A DNA stretch of 64,000 nt, taken from assembly GCA_905221605.1 (NCBI GenBank), contig CAJNDS010000399.1, positions 1 through 64,000 on the forward strand, given 5' to 3'. The translations under genes and the position numbers were made by a program. This document shows positions 31,160-40,059 of the stretch, in pieces. The notes under the pieces were generated by a model that did no database searches, was not told where the DNA came from, and worked only from the letters and a program-made list of their open reading frames with translations. Source of the DNA: Symbiodinium natans (Eukaryota; Sar; Dinophyceae; Suessiales; Symbiodiniaceae). Numbering within the stretch: position 1 is the stretch's first letter; the number at the start of each line of letters is the position of its first letter.

Positions 31160-31457
31160 CCCTGATAATCTCCTCAATATCGGCATCGCTCAAGGGTTCT
31201 TTTACGTGTTGAATACACCACCCTTTCGGCTTCAAGTGTTCAATTATACTTTTAATGTGTGCTTCTGTCTGTGGTTTTCTTAAGTCAATCTGTGCCCAAA
31301 TAAACTTAAATGTTTCGGGTTCATATTTTAATAATCTTTGTTCCCATCCTAAACTCGTCCAACAATCTAAATCAATACCTGTAACATAATAATCGCATTT
31401 TTCAGCCACTTTTGCTATCGAGATTTTGTTCTGGTAAATGTTTAGAAGTTTTCCCAT
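31155..31457 (-). CDS. Small viral protein, function unknown
   Basis: 100 codons, mixed alpha/beta composition with aromatic residues (LDCWTSLGWEQRLL, FIWAQIDL, GWCIQHV). No family recognised. Its 5' end overlaps the end of the next gene (31402-31635) by 56 bases in another frame. A later ATG is not available, so the overlap is probably real. Confidence 0.65.
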   Translation of the reverse strand: MGKLLNIYQNKISIAKVAEKCDYYVTGIDLDCWTSLGWEQRLLKYEPETFKFIWAQIDLRKPQTEAHIKSIIEHLKPKGWCIQHVKEPLSDADIEEIIRV

Positions 31458-31635
31458 ATATATTACCCGTTAAATGTTTTTCCCGACATCTAACGCACGT
31501 TTTACATATTTTGCCATAACAACCGATAAAATACGATTTAGGAACATAGCTATGGCAAAATTTACAAAAACCGATGTCTTGATTATAACCTTCGTTTGGT
31601 TCGTTTGTTAATTTAAATTCTACTATATTCTTCAT
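31402..31635 (-). CDS. Small viral zinc-ribbon-like protein
   Basis: 77 codons with three CxxC pairs in a row (CKFC, then CGK-type CYGKIC, CKTCVRC), suggesting a zinc ribbon or treble-clef fold. No family recognised. The ATG follows an A/T-only stretch, TTATTATTATTAAT, unlike the CTTAAAG-type genes, so it may belong to another expression class. Confidence 0.7.
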   Translation of the reverse strand: MKNIVEFKLTNEPNEGYNQDIGFCKFCHSYVPKSYFIGCYGKICKTCVRCREKHLTGNIYGKTSKHLPEQNLDSKSG

Positions 31636-31896
31636 ATTAATAATAATAACAATTTATTATTATTAAACGCAATGGGGTATGAGTTCCTTAAGATTTAATC
31701 AAACGAATTAAGCAACTGCTTATGAGATGCTATTGAACGTGTCGCACTACTTCCCTTTCATGTGTCCGTTCAATGTGAAACAATGGGGCTCTGTGCTTGG
31801 GGGCAACTGTCATGTTTAAAGAACAACATTTCTTTAAACATAATACCGAAAACGCGTTTTCTTGTGTCATAATCTAATAAAAACAAACCTTTAATG
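31636..31896. other. Viral intergenic region with a 12-bp hairpin
   Basis: This is the longest gap between genes in the element. ATGTTTAAAGAA (31812-31823) pairs perfectly with TTCTTTAAACAT (31830-31841) around a 6-base loop. A palindrome GAAAACGCGTTTTC follows at 31848-31861. The segment 31690-31800 is less AT-rich than its surroundings; a small RNA is possible but I cannot support one. Confidence 0.6.
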
Positions 31897-32241
31897 TCAT
31901 TCCATACTGTTTAATCCTAAGTTCCTTTTTAGCTCCTCTACTTCTTTTTCTAATATTTCTATTCTTTCTTCGGGTGTTGGTTTTCTTGACCTGAACCCTG
32001 TATCTACTGTATCAACATCTTCATTATCTTTCATGTTTGTTTTGAATATAGCGTTTCCGTCGGGCGTCGTATTCCTGCCAACTTTCCAAGAAGAACGATT
32101 CTCTACCTGATTAACTACGACGTTACCCTGTTTATCTGTTGTTGTTTTAGTTTGTTTATACAATGCCTTTTTACCACATCTACAAAAGTTACAATCAACA
32201 CTACTTTTATCAATGTGAAACCCTCCGCTGTTCTCTTCCAT
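31897..32241 (-). CDS. Small viral protein with Cys motif and C-terminal coiled coil
   Basis: 114 codons. CNFCRCG at residues 17-23 could bind metal. The C-terminal 30 residues (PEERIEILEKEVEELKRNL) form a clear coiled coil. No family recognised. The start follows A/T-only sequence. Confidence 0.7.
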   Translation of the reverse strand: MEENSGGFHIDKSSVDCNFCRCGKKALYKQTKTTTDKQGNVVVNQVENRSSWKVGRNTTPDGNAIFKTNMKDNEDVDTVDTGFRSRKPTPEERIEILEKEVEELKRNLGLNSME

Positions 32242-32246
32242 TAATA

Positions 32247-32402
32247 TTATTTAGATTTTTTCATATTTTTAAGATAATAACAAACGGCTTTCAAGAACTC
32301 TAACAAACTACGACAACACATTCTGTATCTTGGTGTTTTTATTACTTCGTCTAATTTCTCTATCTCATCTATTACATCTATATAGTTTTTGTAGTTATAC
32401 AT
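32247..32402 (-). CDS. Very small viral ORF, 51 codons
   Basis: ATG at 32402, TAA at 32247-32249, five bases before the next gene on the same strand. The product is basic and helical, starting MYNYKNYIDVIDEIEKL with a CC pair near residue 30. It fills the only gap between the ATPase start and the 32241 gene, and its codon use matches neighbours. No family recognised. Confidence 0.5.
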   Translation of the reverse strand: MYNYKNYIDVIDEIEKLDEVIKTPRYRMCCRSLLEFLKAVCYYLKNMKKSK

Positions 32403-32441
32403 ATATTAAATAACGATATAATTTTCTATGTATTAATAATA
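32403..32441. promoter_or_regulatory. Divergent A/T-rich promoter region of the ATPase gene
   Basis: 39 bases, almost all A/T, between the 51-codon ORF and the ATPase ATG. It ends TATTAATAATA directly before the ATG. A similar run precedes the ATGs at 31635 and 32241. The CTTAAAG motif is absent. Confidence 0.4.
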
Positions 32442-33236
32442 ATGTCAAACATTCCGATAGTTAAACCTGTTAATGTCAAAGAATACGAGTTCAAACAATC
32501 TAAATATGAAGTAGCCCCGAGATTACCTTTCAGTCAAATAATAACTGGCCCTTCTGGAAGTGGTAAAGGCATATTATTACAGTCAATGATATTAGACATT
32601 TATCGCGATGTTTTCGCAAGAATATATGTATGGTCGCCCTCTGTTTCAATTGACCCTAACTGGACTCCTGTTAAAAGGTATATTCAGAACGATTTGAAGG
32701 TGGATTTAGAGAAAGAAAAATGTATGTTTGATGAATACAACCCCTCGGAATTAGAAGAAGTCATAAACAGACAACATAAAATAACTGAGTATCAAAAGAA
32801 GAATGGACACAAGCAATTGCATTCAATATTAATTATTGTTGATGATTTTGCTGATTCAAAGAGTTTTTCACGCAACAGTCCATTATTAAATCAATTATAT
32901 GTAAGGGGACGACATAAAGCGATATGTATTATCACTGCAACACAAAAATTTAACGCACTGTCTCCAATAATTCGTGTCAATAGTCGTCAGTTGTTCTTCT
33001 TTAGATTAAGGAATTACAAAGAAATAGAAACAATGGTTGAGGAATTAAGCGCCGTATTGATTAAAAAATCTTCTGTAGCAGATACTAAAAATCTTGCAGA
33101 AGCAAAGAAATTATTATTGGAAGTGTATAATTTAGCTACAGAAGAACCGTATAGTTTTTTATTCATTAACTTGATGAAAGCAGACGTAAATGATATGTTT
33201 TATAAAAGGTTTGATGCTAAATTAGTTATAGATTAA
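32442..33236 (+). CDS. A32-like genome-packaging ATPase (FtsK-HerA superfamily)
   Basis: 264 codons, intact. Walker A is GPSGSGKG at residues 36-43. Walker B is ILIIVDDF with the acidic pair at about 134-135, and a sensor-like ITATQ lies at 164-168. Length and motif order fit the packaging ATPases of Polintons, virophages and large DNA viruses, which pump genomic DNA into the capsid. Its presence implies a virion-forming ancestor. It converges with the S74 gene. Confidence 0.93.
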   Translation: MSNIPIVKPVNVKEYEFKQSKYEVAPRLPFSQIITGPSGSGKGILLQSMILDIYRDVFARIYVWSPSVSIDPNWTPVKRYIQNDLKVDLEKEKCMFDEYNPSELEEVINRQHKITEYQKKNGHKQLHSILIIVDDFADSKSFSRNSPLLNQLYVRGRHKAICIITATQKFNALSPIIRVNSRQLFFFRLRNYKEIETMVEELSAVLIKKSSVADTKNLAEAKKLLLEVYNLATEEPYSFLFINLMKADVNDMFYKRFDAKLVID

Positions 33237-33269
33237 TAATATTATTTTGCTATAATATTATTAATCATC
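33233..33269. terminator. Hairpin between ATPase and fibre genes
   Basis: GATTAATAATATTA and TAATATTATTAATC form a perfect 14-bp stem with a loop of about 8 bases. It overlaps the ATPase stop and the end of the opposite gene, and is the strongest of the convergent-end hairpins. Confidence 0.7.
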
Positions 33270-34230
33270 ATCCTTAATTTTCTTTTTCAACTTTGTTATT
33301 TCTCCTTTCATCGTTGCCATTTCCTTTTTCATTGTTTTTACTAAATCTTTTAATTCTTCTACTTCATTTATTGTTGCTTGTAATGCACTCCATAAAATAG
33401 GAACACAAGAAGTATAATCAAACTTTAAATATCCGTCTTTGCCTTCTTTAACTATATTTTGCCATTCATCTGGGACTTTTTTACTTAAAAAGTCATTAGC
33501 AATAAAACCACAACATGATTTACCCTTTTGTCTGTCGTCAATAAAATGATATGTTTTTGGAACAATGTATTTAACTAATTCCACTGCTTTTTTTTGGTTA
33601 AGTTCCTTAATATCTTTTTTCAAACGTTTATCGGAACTTGGAATTAAAGACCCTGTATATTCAATATCTCCATTAACGAGAATGCCACCTGGTGAAATTG
33701 AAAACACATCATTCGATACTGAAACACTACCAAAATAAAATGCATATTCACCTCCTGCGTCAGTATTTAAAAATTGTATTTGGTCTACGGTGCTTATTGT
33801 CTCTTGTGTTATTTCTAAGTTATTCATTTTTACTTTTCCATCAGTTATTTTAATTTCTGGTGTGCTACTTTCTAATCCAACAGTTAAATTAATGTCGCCT
33901 AACGTGTCTCCATTTCGAACAAACAATTTATATTGTCCGTCCAATACTTCTTTAAACTCACTACTATTTTGAAACATAAAGCGCCCCCAACTAATAACAT
34001 CTGCCTCACCAACGATATTACCAATACTATTAAAAGTTAAGTTATTTGTAACTGCTCTATTAATAGTAATTCCGTTAGTGTCGTTTAATTGTAGTGCTAT
34101 TGTTCCTGTTGTTGGGTCGGTTGTTCTATTTGATTGTAATGAAAAATTAATTTCTTCTGTTGATATTACATTTAATGAATTATTAACGTCTGCTCTTTGA
34201 AATATTCTCCCTGAATTATTAATATAAATA
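33261..34230 (-). CDS. Tail-fibre-like protein with S74 autoprocessing domain, 5' end lost in the gap
   Basis: The frame is open from the stop at 33261 through the ATG at 33977 up to the first N at 34231, so at least 323 codons are present and the true start is in the gap. The N-terminal part is Asn/Thr-rich and beta-strand-like, as in fibres. The C-terminal 125 residues hold SDKRLKKDI, the hallmark of the S74 intramolecular chaperone, followed by the GFIANDF segment and a final trimeric-type coiled coil. Such domains help fibres trimerise and then cleave themselves. A host-attachment role is inferred. Confidence 0.88.
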
Positions 34231-34330
34231 NNNNNNNNNNNNNNNNNNNNNNNNNNNNNNNNNNNNNNNNNNNNNNNNNNNNNNNNNNNNNNNNNNNNNN
34301 NNNNNNNNNNNNNNNNNNNNNNNNNNNNNN
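34231..34330. other. Assembly gap (100 N)
   Basis: Exactly 100 N, the conventional length for a gap of unknown size. It interrupts the S74 gene on one side and a palindrome array on the other, so an unknown amount of the viral element may be missing. Confidence 1.
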
Positions 34331-35850
34331 TTTAAACGATTTAATTGGTTGGTTTATGGCTTGACTGGGTCTCCCCCCAATTAAATCGATTTAAACGATT
34401 TAATCGATTTAAACGATTTAATTGAGTCCAATTAAATCGTTTAAATCGCCCAGGCCAATTAAACTATTTAATTCAGGCGTCCGATTTAAACGATTTAATT
34501 GGACCCAATCAAATCGTTTAAATTGCCCAGGCCAATTGAACTATTTAATTGGCCTGGGCGATTTAAACGATTTAATTGGTTGGTTTATGGCTTGGCTGGG
34601 TCTCCCCCCAATTAAATCGATTTAAACGATTTAATCGATTTAATCGATTTAAACGATTTAATTGAGTCCAATTAAATCGTTTAAATCGCCCAGGCCAATT
34701 AAACTATTTAATTCAGGCGTCCGATTTAAACGATTTAATTGGACCCAATTAAATCGTTTAAATCGCCCAGGCCAATTAAACTATTTAATTGGCCTGGGCG
34801 ATTTAAACGATTTAATTGGATGGTTTATGGCTTGACTGGGTCTCCCCCCAATTAAATCGATTTAAACGATTTAAACGATTTAATCGATTTAAACGATTTA
34901 ATTGAGTCCAATTAAATCGTTTAAATCGCCCAGGCCAATTAAACTATTTAATTCAGGCGTCCGATTTAAACGATTTAATTGGGCCCAATTAAATCGTCTT
35001 AATCGCCCAGGCCAATTAAACTATTTAATTCAGGCGTCCGATTTAAACGATTTAATTGGACCCAATTAAATCGTCTAAACCGATTAAATCGTTTAAATCG
35101 TTTAAATCGATTTAATTGGGGGGGAAACCCAGTCAAGCCATAAACCAACCAATTAAATCGTTTAAATCGCCCAGGCCAATTAAACTATTTTATTCAGGCG
35201 TCCGATTTAAACGATTTAATTTAAACGATTTACACGATTTAATCGATTTAAACGATTTAATTGAGTCCAATTAAATCGTTTAAATCGCCCAGGCCAATTA
35301 AACTATTTAATTCAGGCGTCCGATTTAAACGATTTAATTGGACCCAATTAAATCGTTTAAATCGCCCAGGCCAATTAAACTATTTAATTGGCCTGGGCGA
35401 TTTAAACGATGTAATTGGACCCAATTAAATCGTTTAAATCGATTAAATCGTTTAAATCGTTTAAATCGATTTAATTGGAGGGGAAACCCAGTCAAGCCAT
35501 AAACCAACCAATTAAATCGTTTAAATCGCCCAGGCCAATTAAACTATTTAATTCTGGCGTCCGATTTAAACGATTTAATTGGACCCAATTAAATCGTTTA
35601 AATCGATTAAATCGTTTAAATCGTTTAAATCGATTTAATTGGGGGGGAAACCCAGTCAAGCCATAAACCAACCAATTAAATCGTTTAAATCGCCCAGACC
35701 AATTAAACTATTTAATTCAGGCGTCCGATTTAAACGATTTAATTGGACCCAATTAAATCGTTTAAATCGCCCAGGCCAATTAAACTATTTAATTGGCCTG
35801 GGCGATTTAAACGATTTAATTGGACCCAATTAAATCGTTTAAATCGATTT
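34331..35850. repeat. Palindrome array of TTTAAACGATTTAATT units
   Basis: Units alternate between TTTAAACGATTTAATTG and its complement CAATTAAATCGTTTAAA, separated by CCCAGGCCAATTAAAC, CAGGCGTCCG and GGGTCTCCCCCCAATT spacers, with a longer GGTTTATGGCTTGACTGGG segment repeated about five times in both orientations. Every unit is self-complementary or next to its complement. It begins at the gap, which probably explains the assembly break. Open frames in it are artefacts. Confidence 0.9.
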
Positions 35851-35879
35851 AATTGTGGCGAGACTCCACCCCCCCACCC

Positions 35880-36205
35880 CCTACCTACTCGCACCTAATC
35901 CATCCTACCCCTCCTCTCACACCCTTTCACTCCAAGCTAGAAACCTGAAGTTATCATAACTATGATAACCTCAGCTGCCCCATCATGAGTTATCATAATT
36001 ATGATAACTTTAACTTCCCCATCATAAGTTATCATAATTATGATAACTTCAACTTCCCGATTTGAATTATCATAATTATGATAACTTTAAGTTCTTAATC
36101 TCAGAGTATGATAATTATGATAAGTAACTTTTCATAATTATGATAAGCTATCATAATTATGATAAGTTATCATAAGTTATCATAATTATGATAAGGTATC
36201 ATATA
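35880..36205 (+). repeat. Left arm of a 6-kb inverted repeat; TTATCATAATTATGATAA palindromes
   Basis: A pyrimidine-rich edge (CCCCTCCTCTCACACCC) leads into six or more copies of TTATCATAATTATGATAA linked by CTTCCCCATCATAAG-type spacers. The same order occurs in reverse complement at 41570-41885, with moderate divergence. Confidence 0.88.
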
Positions 36206-36935
36206 GGGCGTCCGCCTATTGCGGTTCCCCTTATTTTTTTATAGGTTACATAAATGTTGAGCAAATGTCCTTCAAAATAGAAACAAAAGGGTAATTCAAG
36301 TTTTGCTTATCGGGGGATGGTTGTTTGAGATATCTTAGGTAAGGTAGAGTTTTCCGGATGGGTTTTGTTTTGCTTATTGGGGCGTGATGGGGTTACCGTC
36401 ATTGTCTTATAGGTTTATTTACATGCATATAAATCAAACCCTGAACGCTAGTTATAACCGCAGCAAAAAGTTATAACCTTGTCATACACATATATCCTAC
36501 TTGCTGGGATTCAACATGTAAGCAAACTATATCGTTAAATGATGGAATTCAGGCTTTGCTTATCGGGGGATGGTTGCTTGAGATATCTTAGCTAAGGTAA
36601 AGTCTTTGGGACAGATGTTTTGTTTCGCTTATTGGGGTGTGATGGGCTTCCCCTTATTCTTATGGGTTTACATAAGTGTATAAAAATCAAACCCCAACCC
36701 ATAGTTATAAGCACAGCAATAAGTTATAACCTTGTCATATAGATATTTCCGCAGAGCTCGTCAAATCCGATCATGATGTAGGCACCCCAACCCTATAGGG
36801 TTAAGGTTGACAGGTTTAGGGTTTAAGATTGAAGCATTTTAACCTAAGCCGGCAATTCAACCTAAACCCTAACCTTTAAACCCTATAGAGTTAGGGTTTA
36901 AGGAGCTAGGGTTTAAGGCGCAATCCCATATAGTA
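36206..36935. repeat. Two-copy ~245-bp direct repeat and telomere-type run
   Basis: GCTTATCGGGGGATGGTTG at 36306 and again at 36556 starts two diverged copies of a ~245-base unit that continue through GAGATATCTTAG, TTGTTTTGCTTATTGGGG and TAACCTTGTCATA. TTTAGGG/CCCTAAA-type motifs follow at 36800-36915. No gene. Confidence 0.75.
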
Positions 36936-37665
36936 TACATACACTTATGAGCAGAAAAGACACGGGGGACACTGCTTGCGATTCAGAATATTCGGAGCAG
37001 AAAAGACACAGGGGACACTGACATTTTTTCTCCGAATATGTGTCAGTAGAGCTGTGCGAACACAAAAAGCATGACACATTTTCCGCGGAATATGAGTCAG
37101 TAGAGCCGTGCTAACACAAAAAAGCATGACACATTTTCCGCGGAATATGTGTCACCAGAATTCTGTTAGCACCAAAACACAACATTTTTTTCGCAGAATA
37201 TGTGTCAGTAGAGCTCTGCTAACACAAAAAACATGACACATTTTTCGCGGAATATGTGTCAGCAGAGCCGTGCTAACACAAAAAAGCATGACACATTTTT
37301 CGCGGAATATGTGTCACCAGAGTTCTGTTAGCGCCAGAAACATGACACTTTGTTTCCGCAGAATATGTGTCAGTAGAGCTGCGCTAACACAAAAAACATG
37401 ACACATTTTCCGCGGAATATGTGTCGGTAGAGCCGTGCTAACACAAAAAAACATGACACATTTTCCGCAGAATATGTGTCACCAAAGTTCTGCTAGCACC
37501 AAAAACATGATAGCTTTTCCGCAGAATATGTGTCAGTAGAGCTGCGCTAACACAAAAAACATGACACGTTTTCCGCGGAATATGTGTCAGTAGAGCCGTG
37601 CTAACACAAACAAGCATGACACATTTTCCTCGGAATATGTGTCACCAGAGTTCTGTTACGGTGAC
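36936..37665 (+). repeat. CCGCGG palindrome array, first block
   Basis: About 12 tandem units of 50-60 bases. Each has a 26-base near-palindrome that begins GACACATTTTCCGCGG and ends AATATGTGTC, followed alternately by AGTAGAGCYGTGCTAACAC or ACCAGAGTTCTGTTAGCACC. The frame-like stretches in it are artefacts. Confidence 0.92.
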
Positions 37666-38319
37666 GTTTTTTAAATAAGTGGAGGGCGGCCAACCTGCCA
37701 CGGCAAGAGAGGTAGTATAAAAGACCAGTTTAAATCCGCATGTTTTCGTATTTGCCACCCCTCCACCTCCCCACCTCCACACCACCCCTCCACCCCTCCT
37801 CTCCACCTCCACCCCTACCCACCCCTCCCCCCCTACCCACCCCTCCACCCCTCCACCCCCCGTTCCACCCGCACAGGTGGAGGGGAGCCCCTCCGGGTGA
37901 GATTAAAGGATCACAACCAGTTGGAGGATAACAAAACCAAGAAAGTGGTTATTACAACTGAGGAGGCTTGAGAACGCGGATAGCGCAACTAGTCTTGCGT
38001 GTTGGTGGATATCGCAACCGTGTCAGTTTTGATGCAGAAGTTACGAGTTCTAACTCAATTGTTAAGTTTCCCACATATTTGAACAACAAGTATTGAAATT
38101 GTGAGAAGAGGCCACGCAATGGCTTAAATCCAACAATCGTTTTATTCTAAAACCCTTGACATTTAATATGGGAACTACCATTGTGTAATTGAAAACATAA
38201 ATTATCATTGAGGATATCTTCGGGACTAAAAGTTCCCCGTGTATGTACATAGCAGAGATGTTTTAGTTACACATACTTTAAACTTATATTTAATCAAATA
38301 ATTTGAAGCTGTATGAAAT
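37666..38319. other. Pyrimidine-rich tract and unique sequence
   Basis: 37740-37870 is almost entirely CCACC/CCTCC; a purine-rich counterpart lies at 39975-40048 in the opposite sense. 37880-38319 is unique, mildly AT-rich sequence without a supported gene. Confidence 0.6.
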
Positions 38320-39115
38320 GTCTTGACTATTGTTCTTCTTCTTACCTTTCACCTCCTTAGCTGCTTCTTCTACTTCATTTATTCTCAACGAGCTTTCTTA
38401 TCTCTTCGTAAGCATGTTGTTTGACTTTCTTCTCTTCTTCGGTTTCTCTATTTGTTCGTATGTTGTTGCTTTCTTATGAAGCATTATGAATATCAGATCT
38501 TTGAATTAAACTGTTGTAAAAATCTCTTCTTCGGTTATAGGTAGATTTCCTGCTTTGTCTTTAGCATTGCCTACATCTTCATAAGAATGATTTTGTAGAT
38601 GGTCTAATGTTGATTCGTTTGATGTTATACTTCCTTTATCAAACATACTAACGGGGTCTCCTGCTTTTCGTATTCTTAAATTTTGTCCAGGTGTCTTCTG
38701 GTCGTTGTCCTGATACAAAAGGAGAACGATAACTACGACTTCTGCAATACATTACGATAATCGTTGTTTGATTGTTGTCCCGATGCTGAACCGAAACTAT
38801 GACTTATAATATCAGTAATTCCAGTAGTTTTTAACCATCTATTTCAATATAACCGTCTTGAATGAACTTATCTACATCTTTGTAACGCTGACTATAATCA
38901 CGTCTACCGCTTTTAGTCCCAGCAACGTATAAAATAGAACCATTTTGATGAGCCCCGTCAGGATTCTCATACGCTATTTATAGTCCTTGCGTGTCCCTTG
39001 AGCATGTCTCTGTCCCCGCTAGTTCGTCTCTAACTTCAATATGTAGTCTGCTTCTTGTGTTAGCTGCTTTATATAAACCCCTTCACTTCTTTTTTATGTT
39101 TATGCATTATAAGTT
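38320..39115 (-). pseudogene. Broken AT-rich gene, viral in style
   Basis: Minus-strand reading from 39115 to 38320 gives one protein-like text interrupted by stops and frame changes. Segments include a stretch with NPDGAHQNGSILYVAG and DVDKFIQDGYIE (about 38990-38840), one with ISHSFGSASGQQ (about 38800), an open stretch 38718-38506 (AGDPVSMFDKG, then NLPITEEEIF), and a Lys/Glu-rich tail (about 38470-38330). At least one in-frame stop (near 38976) and two or more shifts break it. Composition resembles the viral element. No family recognised; a lost virion or replication gene is possible. Confidence 0.5.
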
Positions 39116-39194
39116 ATAAAAAGGTTTATAACCGTTTTCTCTAATTAATGAATAATGTTGAAGTTCAAGAAGGTGGATATTGATAGCTATTGCT

Positions 39195-39302
39195 AGGAAC
39201 GGGAGTATGCCCCTTTTTCCTTTTTTTTGGTTGGGGTTTCCATATAATCCTCTTAAAACCAAAAAAAGGGCACCCTTTGTATTCCTAGGTTACTCCCGGG
39301 TC
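39195..39302. repeat. Small fold-back sequence
   Basis: TGCCCC plus T-rich TTTTTTGGTT at 39208-39231 pairs with AACCAAAAAAAGGGCA at 39257-39272, and the edges CGGGAGTA (about 39198) and TACTCCCG (about 39291) are also complementary. It has the same AAAAAAGGGGCA theme as the stem at 23645-23707. Confidence 0.6.
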
Positions 39303-39534
39303 TAGATTATAGAGTGGATGACAGAGATGTGCAAACCGCACAAAACCAAATCCACAAGCGGCTTCTGTTGTTTGAAACTAGACGTAATGGATGACAAGTT
39401 GTAGCGTCAGACATGGCAAGACAAGAAAGGATCGTAAATACCGGTGTGCTTTCATGTCAACTACAGGTGTAAGTAGCACAGGTGCAGAACGGCAAGCAAG
39501 AAAAGGACACGCGTGGATCATGGGGGGGTGACCA

Positions 39535-39775
39535 TATGTATATATATATATATATGCACCGTTTAACTATGAAACCCTAAACCCTCAACCCTATATAACC
39601 CCTAAACCCTAAACCCTAAACCCTGAACCCGAAGTAGGTCTAGGTGAAAACAAGGGCCGGTACCCATCTTGTGGCTAGCGCCCTCTTGTGGCATCAAGCG
39701 CTCTCTGCAAAATATGCAGCCATGCCGCTGGTCGCTTGGGGTTTTAGGGTTAAGGGTTTAGAGTTAGATGAGAGA
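39535..39775. repeat. TA microsatellite and telomere-type run
   Basis: TATATATA at 39538-39555 is followed by four CCCTAAA-type units at 39571-39630; a TTTAGGG-type motif is at 39740-39765. Confidence 0.85.
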
Positions 39776-40059
39776 TATCGCAACTGAATGTGTGTTCAAG
39801 ATTGTTTGGTGTTCTGTTAGGGCCCCAACTCTGGTTTGGAATTTTGGTAATTTGTAACCTTGATAAGCGGTTGCGATATCACGGTTTGTGGATTGCCTTC
39901 AAACCACCAGGAGTTGTGACATCCTGCTTCTTGGTGGTGTTAACACCCTCTTCGTTGTGGTGTCCCGCGCATGCGTGGGGGGGTGGGGGGGTGGGGGGAG
40001 GGTGGAGGGGGGGTGGAGGGGGGTGGAGGGGGGTGGAGGGGTGGAGTTTCCGGATGTTT
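39776..40059. other. Unique stretch ending in a purine-rich tract
   Basis: No supported gene. 39976-40048 is GGGGTGG/GGAGGG-rich, the mirror of the pyrimidine tract at 37740-37870, and belongs to the larger fold-back symmetry. Confidence 0.5.

Noticed and set aside
31690-31800. Possible tRNA or small RNA in the viral intergenic region
   Set aside because: Composition differs from the surroundings, but I could not form a cloverleaf or find conserved tRNA boxes.
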